From Proteles cristata cristata (lineage: Eukaryota > Chordata > Mammalia > Carnivora > Hyaenidae), in NCBI GenBank assembly GCA_017311185.1, contig JAESUZ010000343.1:62001-126000 (forward strand): DNA of 64,000 nucleotides, in the 5' to 3' direction. Shown piece by piece: positions 11,789 through 24,682 of this stretch (position 1 is the stretch's first letter; every line of letters begins with the position of its first letter). Under the pieces are notes generated by a model. The model worked only from the letters and a program-made list of their open reading frames with translations. It ran no database searches and was not told the DNA's origin. The position numbers were made by a program, and so were the translations under genes.

Positions 11789-11793
11789 TTTTT
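11739..11793 (+). repeat. (TTTG)n(CTTG)n microsatellite in SINE tail
   Basis: The tail of the right-hand SINE has become a TTTG/CTTG tetranucleotide array. Confidence 0.9.
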
Positions 11794-11970
11794 GAGAGAA
11801 AGAAAGCATGAGCAAGGGTAGGGCAGAGAGAGAGGGAAACAGAGGATCCAAGATGGGCTCTGCACTGACAACAGTGAGCCCAATGCAGGGCTTGAACTCA
11901 TGAACCATGAGATCATAACCTCAGCCGAAGTCTGAAGATGCTCAACCGACTGAGCCACCCAAGCGCCCCG
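11794..11970 (-). repeat. Felid SINE (right member of tandem pair)
   Basis: GA-rich body and head complement GAGCCACCCAAGCGCCCC. It is bounded on the right by the TSD at 11971-11986. Confidence 0.88.
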
Positions 11971-12689
11971 ACCTTGGTGTACTCTTAAAGCAATGCAATA
12001 AAAAGGTGTATCTCAAATTTCTTTCATTTTGCTTTGGGCCATCAATGTGACTAACCTGAGGTAACAGAATCTTCTAACCCAATAATAACTGTGAATGGAG
12101 ATTTATTTACCTCAGGTAACTTTGTAGAATTGCATGTTGAAGAAAGAGGTTGAATTTTTTTGTGATTCGAATAGGAAGGGTTATTAATTTCCAGAAAATT
12201 GCATATAACATACAAAGAATGAATGAGGCACTGTGCTAATTAACCTTATTCTGAAACATTTTTAATCTTGTGCTTTCTACATGAAAGATTCTGAAGATCT
12301 AAGACACAAGGTAACACACCTGACAGTAAGTAGAACTAAGACATAATAAGCCAAGTAGGACTCAAAACTTTTTTTTGCCTTCTCATTATACCATATGACC
12401 AAGAGATTTTAAGGGAGGTTAGTTCATCTTACTTGTTAATGGCACCATTAACGATGAGGTCAGTGACATTTTTTCTCAGTACTCTGAAAGGTTTAGAATG
12501 TTCTTACCCTTCCCCCAGCACAGATACATCGTATTACTTTAAATTCACAGTTTGGATAATATGACTTAACACTGAGAAACCCTACAATATGTAACTATGT
12601 CAGTGTTATGCTTTCTGAGAAAGTGAGGGTAAACATTTCAAAATATAGACATTAAAATATTAAATGGGATTTTTATTTTCAAATTCTTT

Positions 12690-12900
12690 TGGAATACTAT
12701 ATGTCAGGAATTATTCTAAGTGTTTTACAAATAGTAGCTCATTCAATTATTGTGTTGTAAATATTTGAATTTTACAAAGTGGAAGCTGAAGCCCAGAGAG
12801 ATTAAGTGATTTGCCCAAGATCACAGAGCGAGTAGGTGGCAGAGTCAGGATTTGAATGCAGAGTCTGTGCTGTCAAATACGACTATGCTGCCTGCAACTG
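12690..12900 (-). repeat. MIR
   Basis: Antisense MIR: AAGCTGAAGCCCAGAGAG, TGCCCAAGATCACAGAG, GTGGCAGAGTCAGGATTTGA and AGTCTGTGCTGT. One of the best-preserved MIRs here. Confidence 0.85.
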
Positions 12901-13837
12901 CATTTCCGCAGGAATGAGTTACAAGTTCATGTCTCCTATTTTTGTTACATAAAATAGAGTCTATTTCAATTTAGACTCTGAGCAAGACAAATTTCTTCTC
13001 ATCAAGACAAACTAAACACTTCCTTCCTTCAATAGGCCAAACCAGATCATGCAGATACATAGAAGGAGAGAGAATTATTCCTAATATATTAAATAAATCA
13101 TGTTGTAGAGTTTATAAGACACACACCATTAGTAATAACATTGAAATGCATTGGTTTTTAAAGTGAATGCTGGGTAGCTAATCAGTTGAGACTGAGTTCT
13201 GATTGACCTACTGTGTAGACCAGAGAGGCACAAGCCCTTCTTGGAGACTCAGCAGATTTCTGAACTAGAGTAGAAACCACTTAGCTATTCCCAGATATAT
13301 ACAATTTCCTAAGTGAAAGTTTATGGCAGACCCTACCACATAAATATTGACATGCCCCATTAGTGAGTTCTTTTATTCTCAACTAATCTTTAAAACATTA
13401 TAAAATTTCCAAGTCAAAAAGAACAACAATAAACTTCTAGGTTTGCTATAGATATTTCTCTAGTTCAAGTGGATTCTGTTCTGAACAATAGTGTCAGGAT
13501 TCTGTCTTTCAGAGTTGGAATACTCAGATAAGTGACCTTCTGTATAGAATGGTCAGTGCTTACAGTATATGAATTTCTAGAGGTCAGTAACCAATTCTCA
13601 AGCCATTACATAGGGTGCTGAGTACATTGAATATGCCAGGATGGGACATCCTCGTTGCCAAGGGCCAGTGGTCAGGTTTGGTGGGACTTGCAAAGTCTGT
13701 TCTGGCTTCTAATTTTCCATCAAAATTAATGCCTACCATGCAATTGAGGTCGTGAAACACAGTTAAAGAAAGCAAAGAAGATGAGTACAATGAGATCTTT
13801 CCAAGTTGTGCTGTCTATTATGGGAATGTTGTTGCAG

Positions 13838-14594
13838 TGATGACTTTTATGTGCCAAGCTGACTTGGCCATGGAGTTTCCCGATATTTGGACAAACACTA
13901 GTTTGGAAGTGTCTGTGAGTGTATTTTTGAAGATACTAACATGTGAATTAGTAGACTAAATAAAGCAGATTGCTCTCCAGTATGGATTGGCTCTCATCCG
14001 ATTAGTTGAAGACTTGAATAGAATAAATAAGTTCACTCTCAGTGAGAAATAAGGAGTGGTCTACCCGGGTGGCTCAGTCGGTTGAGCGTCCTACCTCAGC
14101 TCAGATCATCATCTTGTGGTTCAGGAGTTTGAGCCCCATTTAGGGCTTGCTGCTCTCAGCTGTCAACTTAGAGGCTACTTTGAATCCTCTGTCCTCCTCT
14201 CTTTTCCTTTCCTCTACTTGTACTCTCTCTCACAAAAAAATAAATAAAAGTATTTTTTTAAAAAAAGGAAAGAGTAAAGAACAAATTCTTCCTGCCTCAC
14301 TGCTTTGAGCTGGGACATTGGTCTTTTCCTGCATTTGGACTCAAAGCTAAAATATTGGCTCTTATTGCGTCTTGAGACGGCTGGCTTTCCATCTGGAATT
14401 TAACCATTGGCTCTCTTGTTTCTCAGGCCTTGGACTGAAACTACACAGTCCTCTCTCTTGGGTCTCTATGCTTTCAGTTTGCTGACTGCAGATCTTGGGA
14501 CTTCTCAGCTTTCAAAATGCATGAGCCAATTCCATATAATAAATCTTTATACATAGATATGTATGGTTTCTCTGGAGAACCCTGAGTAGTATAG
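13838..14594 (+). repeat. Solo LTR of an endogenous retrovirus, with SINE insertion
   Basis: It starts TGATGACTTTTATGTGCC and has AAAGCAGATTGCTCTCC and CATCCGATTAGTTGAAGAC. After the SINE it continues with TTGGGACTTCTCAGC, ATAATAAATCTT (polyadenylation-like) and TCTCTGGAGAACCCTGAGTA. No gag, pol or env sequence lies beside it. Subfamily uncertain. Confidence 0.7.
14056..14266 (+). repeat. Felid SINE inside LTR
   Basis: Head ACCCGGGTGGCTCAGTCGG, CT-rich body, tail AAATAAATAAAAG. The TSD is not clear. Confidence 0.88.
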
Positions 14595-17365
14595 TTGTAT
14601 TTTCCAGAAAATTGAGGGCAACAGGTTTATTTCTTTCCCCATGCCCCAAGGTATGTTGGTCCATTTTTCTTATCAAAGAAATCAAGAGTTTCATTTTCAA
14701 GGACAAGTTATCAGTTCTGCTTGTCTGTGGAAAAATGATAAGGCTAAAGAAAAGTGAATTCCATCACTGATTAAAATTGTTGTGATGGCCACATAATTCC
14801 TGTATCTATCTCTAGGAAATAGATAGCTCTGCATCACTTTTTCTTTGCATCTCCTCATTAGCTCTGAACTCAGAGCTAGAAAAATGAGTAGGCAGAATAA
14901 TCTGGAAGCTAGGCGGTCATTTCTTTCGTGAAACTTTTTCTCATTTTTCTTAAACTGCTTTCCTAAATCTGATATATAACACAACCACAGCTAATGGGGA
15001 AAATTTTTTCTCCCTCCTTAATCTTAACATATGGTTAAGAAGTTTGAAGTTTGTCTATGACATATCATTGTGGACCTATATGGCTATTAGAGTTATTACA
15101 GTTATTTACCATGCTGACTAGTCTTTCTTGGTAACCCTTAAAGGCAAGCTCCATGTATTACTCACAACTCTTAGCTAGTGTTACATGTAATAGAACAGAA
15201 GGACTATTTATTAAATGATCTGGTTAGTGGTGGCTGGTTGAATATACGGTTCTGTGTATTTAGTAGAGTATTATACTAAATTTGTGGTCTTACCATATAT
15301 ATTACAGTGGGCAGTTGACATTTGACCTTTCTATATACTTTAGACATAAAGCATGAATTCTTCATGCTTAGCATTGTTGAACACAACAATCCACCTCATA
15401 CTACCTTTCCTCTTTTAAATGGAATGAATGGACATGTCTTCAGAACTTGATCAATCATTTCCCTATAACAATGACTATTTTTCTTTATTATATAATGTTA
15501 GACCTCATATCTATGTACAATTTCTTAGAATTGATGCTTTACGTACATTGTCTTACTTATTTTGAATTCCCAAGAAAGTCTTTTTGTAAAATAATCATCA
15601 ATTGATATACCCTTAATAATAGTTTTTGAAGTCAGCGTTAAAAATATTTTTTTCTAAGAAAATGAAAGCTGGATGTATAATTTGTAAGAAAATGCCCAAT
15701 GTGAGAACTATATATGATCCATATTATCTCATATTTATAAAAAGGAAACAGCACTAATAATTCTGTGGGCTAGTATTCTACCTCAACCTCTACCCAAAAA
15801 AGAAATACTATTTCAAGTAAGACGCCTATCATCCATTATATTCTTGATCAAACTGTTTCATAATTTAGTATTTGAACAACCTTGATAACAAGTGACTGAA
15901 CAAACAAATGATTACTGTTGTCAACAGATATGTAATTAATACCTTGTTACTAGACTTTTTTTTGAGTGAGTCTGGACTTAGTTTCTGCCCATAACATGTA
16001 TCTTTGAAGTTGAAGACTGACTTTTCTTATAGTTTATGAAATCAGTTTCATTTCTTTTTAGTCCATTGTTCAAATCAATGATGTGTGTGTTATTTGTTTT
16101 AGAACTAGTTTCTGTAACTCAAAATATAACTAGTGTAAATGGGCTTCCTATTACAGTTAAAAATCAACTATAGTTAAAGCTGGCATTTTATAAATTCATC
16201 TCTAAAAGGATGCTTCAATTTCTCCTTAAAAGGAACTAATGATTTTGGCAGCTTTTCAATTCTTTCCATCTGTAACTTCTCCTGATTAACTAGTCCCTGA
16301 AACAGAAGGGAAGGACTTTTCCAGAACAGTACAAATTATCAGCCAATTGATGCACCATTTTTATGTTTTGTTTTGCTTTGTTTTTCCTAGTGGTTTTTTT
16401 AGTGCATTTTAGACTATGTAAATGAAAATAAATATTAAAAAAATATAGTGACATGGCAAAGTAAAGAGAATTAATATAAACATAACTTCTTAAATCATGA
16501 AATATATTGTGTAGAAGATAAATAATTAAATGTTAACAGCATAATCCTTTCAGATTTGAGTTCCTTGAAGACACAATACAGAAGGTAGACTATGATAATT
16601 ATTTAGTACTTTTGCTGTGAAAATGGAGTTGCTCATAATTTCCATGGCTTTATTTTTCTGACTTTTTAAAAAAGTTACATGATCTTCTAAGTTTATTTCA
16701 CATATTTTTATATACACCAAAGGTGACCAAGATTGAGAGCCTCAGAGATTTAGCATTTATGAAAGTATGAGGAAGGATGTAGGAAGATAAAAGTCTCCCG
16801 AATAATTACGATTTCAAAACAACAGAAGGGTTCAATGGTACCATCTGCCCCTTCCCAACAATCTTTTTCCATTTCTGCTACACCATCATCCTAAATGTAT
16901 TCAGCTTAAAACTTAGGATAACAAAACATGAGCACTTCTTGGACTGATAATATTTTAGGCTGTTAGCTGTGGTTTATAACACCAACTCTCTGGCTGCCAG
17001 GATCAGGCTGTGTTGGGAAGAAAGAGAAGACAGACACAGACATGCTATACTTCTGGGGGAGGGCATGCCAACCACAGAAACAGACCAGGAACAGCGGGTT
17101 CTGGGCACAGGACTCTTCCACAGGCTTCATGCATTTACCAAGACTGGTTCCACTCACTCTGGCCACGGAACATTCAGGCACATCTTATGTTCTGATCTGC
17201 ATTTTATTTATTTCCTTTGTAATACAAGTTCTCCTAAACATGTCAGTTGTCATGTGGTGTTTTCCCTTTCACTATTTCCCCTGCCCCCACACTGGCTGAT
17301 CTCCTTTAATCTCATTTTGGGAATCTTTCTCATAAATGGTCTCAGGGAGAAGAAACTTAACTTAC

Positions 17366-17404
17366 CTGGTGTTTCTGTTGTTTTGATTGAACTCTGATTC
17401 TCAT
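17366..17404 (-). CDS. EMCN: Endomucin exon: 39 bp mini-exon of the mucin ectodomain
   Basis: This very short exon (13 codons, phase 1 at both ends) reads on the minus strand from CTCTAAAG|ATGAGAATC to ACACCAG|GTAAGT. It encodes DENQSSIKTTETP, the Asp codon being shared with the preceding exon, and corresponds to human TQSSIKTTEIPG. NQS is a potential N-glycosylation sequon. The acceptor follows a long T/C-rich tract (the plus strand at 17405-17431 is almost pure A/G) and the donor is close to consensus, which would help define so small an exon. It sits alone between two introns of about 12 kb. Identity rests on matching its neighbours in order, phase and sequence. Confidence 0.9.
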
Positions 17405-17570
17405 CTTTAGAGGAAAGAAAAGAAAAGAAAATGACTAAAAGGAAATGTTGACTGTCAGATCTACTCTCCCAATTGCTACAGGTCATAAATGGATATAGAT
17501 CCTATTTCATTTCTGATCCACTTTTCTTCAAATCATAAAATCAGGAGGCATAAACAGAAAGTCTTTAGAG

Positions 17571-17790
17571 CAAAGGTCAGCTATTTTTTTCTTAAAGGGC
17601 CTCATAGTAAATATTTTAGGTTTTGTGGGTCATAAGTCTTTGTAGCAACTATGCAACTTGTCATTGTAGTGTGAATGCAGCCATACATAACACCGAAACG
17701 GTAGGTAGGGCTGTGTTCCAGTAAAACATTACTTACAAAAATAGATGGGATGCTAGACTTGGTCTGTGGGCCCCAGTTTGCTGAAACCTG
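17571..17790. mobile_element. hAT-Charlie MITE (MER3-like)
   Basis: A 220 bp non-autonomous DNA transposon. Ends CAAAGGTCAGCTA and TTTGCTGAAACCTG are near-complementary. Internal AAAGGGCCTCATAGTAAATA and GTGTTCCAGTAAAACATTA are typical. An 8 bp TSD, CTTTAGAG at 17563-17570 against TTTTAGAG at 17791-17798, is characteristic of hAT. The subfamily name is from memory. Confidence 0.8.
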
Positions 17791-18139
17791 TTTTAGAGCA
17801 TCTGGTACAACTCCACACCCTCAATAAGCCAAGAAAATGCAGACAACTGCAAATCCTTTGGGTGGGGCTTGATGAGTGACACTGTCATGTGTCATATTCC
17901 CACTAAGATATGATGCATTTCCAGACCTGAGAAAGATTCAGGATGGTTCAGACAGAAACCTCTCAAACTTAGGGAATTCCTTTAAGGTAAATATAGTTCA
18001 GATGAGCTTTCCACAATAAAATTACTTGAGAAAATTACAATCAAAGATCACTTCAACAACTTTGACTGTATGTATCATGAACAAAATCTGTCATGTGAAA
18101 AACAGAGAAAATGATTTTAAAATAACTAGAAGCCCAATA

Positions 18140-18890
18140 GTGATAGTTTAAAATATCCATTTGCCCCCTTTGTATGCTAACTTGACTGGCTATCAGCGAC
18201 TTGAATTTAACATGCTTAAAAGAGAACTCTTGACCGGTATCCTTATACCTGTCTCTTTCCCCACTTTCTTGGTTCAGTGTATGGTATCATTGTCCTCTAG
18301 TTGCACAAGCCAGAAAGTAGTAGCCTTTCTTGATTCTCCTCTTTTTCTCAGCCCTATGGGCTCTAGCTTCAAAACATATTACAAATATCTTCACTACTTA
18401 ATTGACTACTTACTGTTCACCAATTTCTCTCCATAGTACCTTCAATAACCACCTACTAAAATCTATTTAAATTCACTACGCTAATGGCTCCCTATTCCTC
18501 TTACTATGGATGTAGCCTTTACTAGACATGGCCCCCTGTTTCACTCTGATTGGTAGATAACATCATGGCGCTCTTCCTGCCCCGGCCGTCTCTGCTCGCT
18601 CTCCCTGTGCCTGGGTGTTCTCTCAAGTTACCCTCTGGCTTCTTTCTATCTGTCTTGACTCTGCTCAGACCTCACCACTTAGAGAAGACTTCTCCCACCA
18701 CCTACCCTAAAGTGGTTTTATTTCCCTTCAAACTAGTCCGCCACTTGGCTTCATTTGCTCAACAGTCCTTTTATTACTATAGGGACATTTTTTAAATGTG
18801 CTCACAGTTGAATGTACCTGCATGAGGACAGAGATTGCTGGTGTTATTCAGAGCCGCGATTCTAGTACCTACCACCAGGTCTCAAGTAAA
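18140..18890 (+). repeat. L2 LINE 3' region (diverged)
   Basis: CT-rich text in L2 order: AATGGCTCCCTATTCCTC, ACATGGCCCCCTGTTTC, CTCAGACCTCACCACTTAG and GCATGAGGACAGAGATTGC. No intact ORF. Confidence 0.65.
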
Positions 18891-19109
18891 AACGTGGAAT
18901 GAAGGAGTGAGAATAGGAAATAGCAGTAAAAACAAAGAAGACAAATTCTACTTACCTGAATTCAATGTTTAAGGAAGAAGAATGTTTTATTTAAAATTGC
19001 TTGTTTTATTGAATGTTTTTAGTGAATGTTTATTGTTTTACTGAATTGAATGCTTTATTTAAAATTATTTAAAATAAATAATTTTATTTAAAATTTATTT
19101 TAAATTGTT

Positions 19110-19316
19110 GTTTTTTTTTTTTTTATTTCTAGGATAGAGAGAGACAGTGTGAGCAAGGGAAGGTCAGAGAGAGAGGGAGTCACAGACTGAAACAGGCTCC
19201 AGGCTCCGAGCTGGCAGTCAGCACAGAGCCCTACGCGGGGCTCGAACCCACGAACAGCGAGATCATGACCTAAGCGAAAGCCGGACGCTTAACCGACTAA
19301 GCCACCCAGGCGCCCC
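19110..19316 (-). repeat. Young felid SINE (TTTCTAG subtype)
   Basis: Long poly-T, then ATTTCTAGGATAGAG, and a well-preserved head complement AGCCACCCAGGCGCCCC. The 14 bp TSD TATTTTAAATTGTT (19096-19109 and 19317-19330) is perfect. Confidence 0.94.
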
Positions 19317-19379
19317 TATTTTAAATTGTTTTATTTAAAATAACTATGATTGGATAATCATAGCTACCATGAAGCAAAC

Positions 19380-19560
19380 TCTTATGGTTAGTTCCACATA
19401 CTTTTACTGATGTCTGCACGGGAGACACCATTACCATTCTTCAGATCTACAAATATTAGTTGAGAAAAGTGAAACTACTTTCTCAAAACGGGGACAATGA
19501 TTATAAATCAGGTGTGTTCACTCTAATGTCCATCCTCTTCTACTAAACTAGGCAGTTTTT
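19380..19560 (-). repeat. MIR (diverged)
   Basis: Antisense MIR-like text: CATTACCATTCTTCAGATCT...GTGAAACTACTTTCTC. Weak. Confidence 0.45.
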
Positions 19561-20927
19561 CTATCCACTAACCCACTCTGAATGGAGAGCTTATGTAATT
19601 AATGTCTGTTTTTGATAACTAGTTAAAATATCTTTGAACATGGCATAATGCTGTATTTGGAAGATGCAGTTAAAATATTTATCAGCTGCTAGAGGATTAG
19701 GATACAAAGACAATTAAAACCATTTGTTCCTCTTAGTATTAATATCAGGTCATAACCTTTCTTGCTGATAGGTTTCATTAAGAATGAGAAAATTTTAAAC
19801 TTGTATCAGACAAAACCTGACTATTCTGTATTTAAGTTTTTTTTAAATCAGCCTTCAGAAATGCATAATAATTTTATAAGGACATGTCATTTAAAGCAAA
19901 TTAATTATGTCTTAAGGTTTAGATGAATCAAATTAATAACATATACTAACTCAGAATCTTTATATTGCATGTACTGAGAGGTCCAGACTTTTATGTATAA
20001 ATGCATAACATGCTGTTATTTTGAGGACAATTCAGTAGAGCTTAAATATCTAATCAAAACTAGAATATATGCCTTTTTTGTATGAAATCAAAGAAATATT
20101 ATTTTGAAGGTAATGAAGTGTTTTCATTTGCACTTCAAATTTGGACTCAGTTCTGTGGGGATAAAAGTTTAATAAAGATGAATGCATGGTTAAAGTGTGA
20201 ACTAATGAAATGTGAAGACATTTATAATTGTTCCTGAATTTTACTTGTAAGTTTCATAATACACGTTTTTAGAAAAGTCTAAACTTTGATCTATAGTGAA
20301 GTGAAAAAAGTCAAACAGCATATGAGTGTAGTGCATTCTATTAAGCTACTCTCAAATTTAGATATTTAGTAAAGACCAAAACCTCAGCCAGAGTGGTTGG
20401 GAACTTAAAATCTGTTTGTTGAGTTTTATTCTATAATATGAAATGGAAGTCTTATGAAATGCAAATGAACCTCTCAATTTTTAAACTTTAATCCACATTA
20501 ATCTAAAACTAAACTTTACTCAATTATCTTTTAAAACAGAAAGCTTCAACAGCAATACAGCAAATAACTTTGCTAAAGATCATCTTATTATAAAGGAGAT
20601 TGTGTTCCTAGCTATATATGCATATGTAACTGTGTATAGTTATACATAGAAAATATCATCAACAGGAAAGGAGAAAGGATATATATAGACATTCCCATAT
20701 ATATTCCATATATAATTCTTTACCGATTTGCTTAAAAATAGTTTACTATGCCCAATTCAAGTTTTCCTCATCATTTTCTTATACACAGCACTGGCTGAGT
20801 CATTGTGTGTGACATTACAGATGACCCTAGATCAACACAGGTTTGAAATGTGTAGGTCTATTTATACACGAATTTTTGTTACACTGCAGGGCAATAAATT
20901 ATTTTCTTTTCCTACCGACTTTTTAAA

Positions 20928-21122
20928 AGATTTATTTATTTTTGAGAAAGAGAAAGACAGAGCTTGAGCAGGGGAGGGGCAGAGAGAGAGGGAGACACAG
21001 GATCTGAAGCAGCTCCAGTCTCTGAGCTGTCAGCACAGAGCCTGAGGCAGGGTTCAAACCCATGAACTGTGAGATCATGACCTGAGCCAAAGTTGGACCC
21101 TTAACTGACTGAGACAGAGCCC
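20928..21122 (-). repeat. Felid SINE, head truncated or decayed
   Basis: TTTATTTATTTTTGAGAAAG, GA-rich body and GTGAGATCATGACCTGAGCC. The head end reads ACTGACTGAGACAGAG and lacks the usual CACCCAGGCGCC. Confidence 0.85.
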
Positions 21123-21840
21123 TTTCTTATAATTTTCTTAATAACATCTTCTCTTCTTTACCTTACTTTATGATAAGAATACAGTATATGATACATATTA
21201 CATACATGTGTTGACTATTTGTGTTACTTGTAAGGTCAACAGTAGACTATTAGTAATTAAGTTTTTGGGGAGTTGAAAGTGATACATGGGTTTTCTACTG
21301 CTCAAAGAGTCAGCCCTTCCAACCCCCATGTTGGTAAAGGGTCAACTTGTATTTCTGATTTGGCTAAACCATGACTTGTGTGTGACTCCGACTTGTTAAC
21401 CTAAGAATTCCTCTCATATCTGCCCAGTGAAATGATACAAACTAATTAAATACTATGTAAGAAATGTTATGATTAAGTTCCCAGATAAGTGGCATAGGTA
21501 AATGGTGCAATTCACAAAGGAAATAATGAGGCTGGCAATCTGATAAATTAATGTTTTCCAAAGGATGAGATGCATAGCATTGTATGGGATTCCATAAGGC
21601 TGTACTGGAAAGTGACATTAAATAAGATTGAAACTTTCAATGAGAATGTTATTTACTTTTCAGCTTTCTTTCAGTTTATTTGGTATTTCAATGAGGAGCT
21701 TTCAAAATTACAATTTAATGAAAATGTGTCATTAAAGCTAACATGTGCTTATCTTGATTTATTTTTTAAACGAGAATGACTAAGCCTCTAACAAAGAGCC
21801 TTTAGTATGCAACAACTAGAGGTTTTAAATTTACATCTTG

Positions 21841-22085
21841 CTTTTTAAAAATTTTCTTTTAATGTTTATTTATTTATTTAAAAATTTTTTTACATTTATT
21901 TATTTTTGAGAGACAGAGCATGAGCAGGGGAGGGGTAGAGAGAGAGGGAAACACAGAATCCGAAGCAGGCTCCAGGCTCTGAGGTGTCAGCACAGAGCCC
22001 GACGTGGGGCTCGAACCCACACACCATGAGATCGTGACCTGAGCCAAAGTCAAACGCTCAACCAACTAACCCATCCAGGTGCCCC
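21841..22085 (-). repeat. Felid SINE (tandem pair, left)
   Basis: Antisense SINE with a double T-rich tail (21841-21905). Its head complement CATCCAGGTGCCCCA directly abuts the next SINE. Confidence 0.88.
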
Positions 22086-22287
22086 AGGGTTTATTTGTTT
22101 TTAAGAGAGAGGGACAGAATGTCAGCAGGGGAGGGGTGGAGGGGGAGGGGCACACAGAATCTGAAGCAGGCTTCAGGCTCTGAGTTGTTAGCATAGAGCC
22201 TGAGCCAGGGCGTGAACTCATGAACCGTGAAAGCATTACCTGAGCCAAAGTCAGACGCTTAACTAACTGACTGAACCAACCAGCACC
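22086..22287 (-). repeat. Felid SINE (tandem pair, right)
   Basis: Antisense SINE, more diverged; head complement ACTGAACCAACCAGCACCC. Confidence 0.85.
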
Positions 22288-22404
22288 CATATGCATTTTT
22301 TAAATAGTGATTTTATAGCTACTGTTGATGCCTAATGAAACAGGATTTTCATTTATGATGGTTTTCTTTTCAAGGGAATTTAAGAATAAAAAGTGCATCA
22401 GTTT

Positions 22405-24336
22405 AAAGAAAAGCCTACTAGAACTGATCCATGAATTCAGCAATGTTGCAGGATACAAAATCAACATACAGGAATTGGTTGCATTTTTATACACTAATAA
22501 TGAAGCAACAGAAAGAGAAATCAAGAAACTGATCCCATTCACAATTACACAAAAACCCATAAAATGCCTACGAATAAACCTAACCAAAGATATAGGAGAT
22601 CTGTATGATGAAAACTATAGAAAACTTATGAAGGAAATTGAAGAAGACACAAAGAAATGGAAAAACATCCCATGCTCATAGGTCGGAAGAATAAATATTG
22701 TTAAAATGTCATTACTACCCAAAGCAATCTACACATTCAATGCAGTCCCAATCAAAATTACACCAGCATTCTTATCAAAACTAGAACAAAGTATCCTAAA
22801 ATTCATATGGAACCACAAAAGACCCCGAATTAGCCAAAATAATATTGAAAGAAGAAAATCAAAATGGGAGGTATCACCATCCCAGACTTTAGCCTCCACT
22901 ATAAAGCTGTAATCATCAAGACAGTATGGTATCAGCACAAAAACAGACACATATACCAGTGGAATAGAGTAGAGAACTCAGAATAGGACCCACAAATATA
23001 TGGCCAACTAATCTTTGACAAAGCAGGAAAGAGTATCCAATGGAAAAAAGACAGCCTCTTTAACAGATGGTGCTGGGAGAACTGGACAGCAACATGCAGA
23101 AGAATGAAACTAGATCACTGCCTCACACCATAGACAAAAATAAACTCAAAATGGATAAAGGACCTGAATGTGAGACAGGAAACCATCATAATTCTAGAAG
23201 AGAAAGCAGGAAAAAAACTCCTTGACCTCAACTGCAGTCATTTCTTACTTGACACATCCCCAGAGGCAAGGGAATCAAGGGCAAAAATGAACTACTGGGA
23301 CCTTATCAAGATAAAAAGCTTCTGCATGGCAAAGGAAACAATCAATAAAACTCATAGGCAACAGATGGAATGGGAAAAGATAGTTGCAAATGACATATCA
23401 GATAAAGGGCTAGTTAGTATCCAAAATCTATAAGGAACTCACCAAACTCCATACCCGGAAAACAAATAATCTAGTGAAGAAATGGGCAGAAGACATGAAC
23501 AGACACTTCTCCAAAGAGGCCATCCGGATGTCCAACAGACACATGAAATGATGCTCACCATCCCTCCTCATTAGGAAATACAAATCAAAACCACATGGAG
23601 ATAGAACCTCACACCGGTCAGAGTGGCTAAAATGAACAAATCAGGAGACTCGAGATGCTGGCGAGGATGTGGAGAAACGGGCACCCTCCTATACTGCTGG
23701 TGGGAATGTAAGCTGGTGCAACCCGTCTGGAAAATAGTATGGAAGTTCCTCAAAAAATTAACAAAAGAACTCCCCTATGACCCAGCAATAGCGCTGCTAG
23801 GAATTTACCCAAGGGATACAGGAGTGCTGATGCATAGGGGCACATGTACCCCAAGTTTCATAGCAGCACTCTCAACAATAGCCTTAACATGGAAAGAGCC
23901 TAAGTGTCCATCAACGGATGAATGGATCAAGAAGATGTGGCTTATCTATACCATGGAATACTACATGGCAATGAGAAAGAATGAAATCTGGCCATGTGTA
24001 GCAACATGGATGAAACTTGAGGGTGTTATGCTGAGTGAAATAAGTCAGGCAGAGAAGGACAGATACCATATGTTTGCACATATATGTGGATTAGGAGGAA
24101 GTTAATGGAGGATGAAGCGGGAGAAGGGGAAAAATAGTTGGGGAGAGGAAGGGAGGCAAACCATGAGAGTCCCTTGAATGCTGAGAACAAACTGAGGGCT
24201 GATGGGGGTGGGGGAGAGAGGAAGGGGGGTGATGGGCATGGAGGAGGACATTTGTTGGGATGAAGACTGGGTGTTATATAGAAACCAACTTGACAATAAA
24301 CTATAAAAAAATTAAAAAATTAAAAAATAAAGAAAG
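22405..24336 (+). mobile_element. 5'-truncated L1: ORF2 3' half plus 3' UTR
   Basis: Carnivore L1 lacking the 5' UTR, ORF1 and the endonuclease and early reverse-transcriptase parts of ORF2. Translation fragments include [29 protein letters not shown] and [10 protein letters not shown], and the C-terminal cysteine motif near 23655-23710 ([18 protein letters not shown], with Tyr where I expect a conserved His). Stops and frameshifts break it near 22680, 22912 and 23433, so it is dead. The 3' UTR is G-rich and ends AACTTGACAATAAACTAT plus A-rich tail. The TSD is uncertain (TAAAGAAA on both sides). It lies opposite to EMCN. Confidence 0.92.
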
Positions 24337-24682
24337 GACTAAATAAATAATAGTGCAGATGTTTTTCCTATCTTGTAACACTCATTAAATTTTGGGAAAC
24401 ACAGATCTAAAATCTTGTAGAGGCCCTTGTTGGATGTGTAGAATTGGAATAAGCAATTGGATGAAAGAAGCAGGGAAGAAGAATAGGATGCAAATGAGGA
24501 GCACAGGATTAAAAAATCACAGTCAAGAATAAATCTGGCCTGATGGGTGGGTCAGAGCCAGAGGCTTACTTTCCTTAGAATCATAGGCTTATGTTCTGGA
24601 CCAGCCAATGAGCCAATCTGTGTTGTAATTGTTGAACACTTACTTGTCAAGCATATGATTCACACAATTAAAAGCAAACTGT

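Larger units (their letters stand above)
4971..17365 (-). other. EMCN: EMCN large intron
   Basis: A 12.4 kb intron holding SINEs, an SINE-split MIR, a SINE-split minisatellite, L2 (9320-10660), a tandem SINE pair, another MIR and an ERV-type LTR. The stretches 4971-6477, 7870-8700, 11990-12680, 12905-13835 and 14600-17365 show no gene or repeat I can name. Confidence 0.85.

Noticed and set aside
13838..14594. Full endogenous retrovirus around the LTR
   Set aside because: No gag, pol or env-like translation on either side and no partner LTR; treated as a solo LTR.
16969..17397. 142-residue plus-strand ORF
   Set aside because: It overlaps the EMCN 39 bp exon on the opposite strand, has no family resemblance and is ordinary for AT/GC-mixed intron.
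23623..24105. 160-residue ORF that looks like a real gene
   Set aside because: It is the L1 ORF2 C-terminus, part of a dead element.
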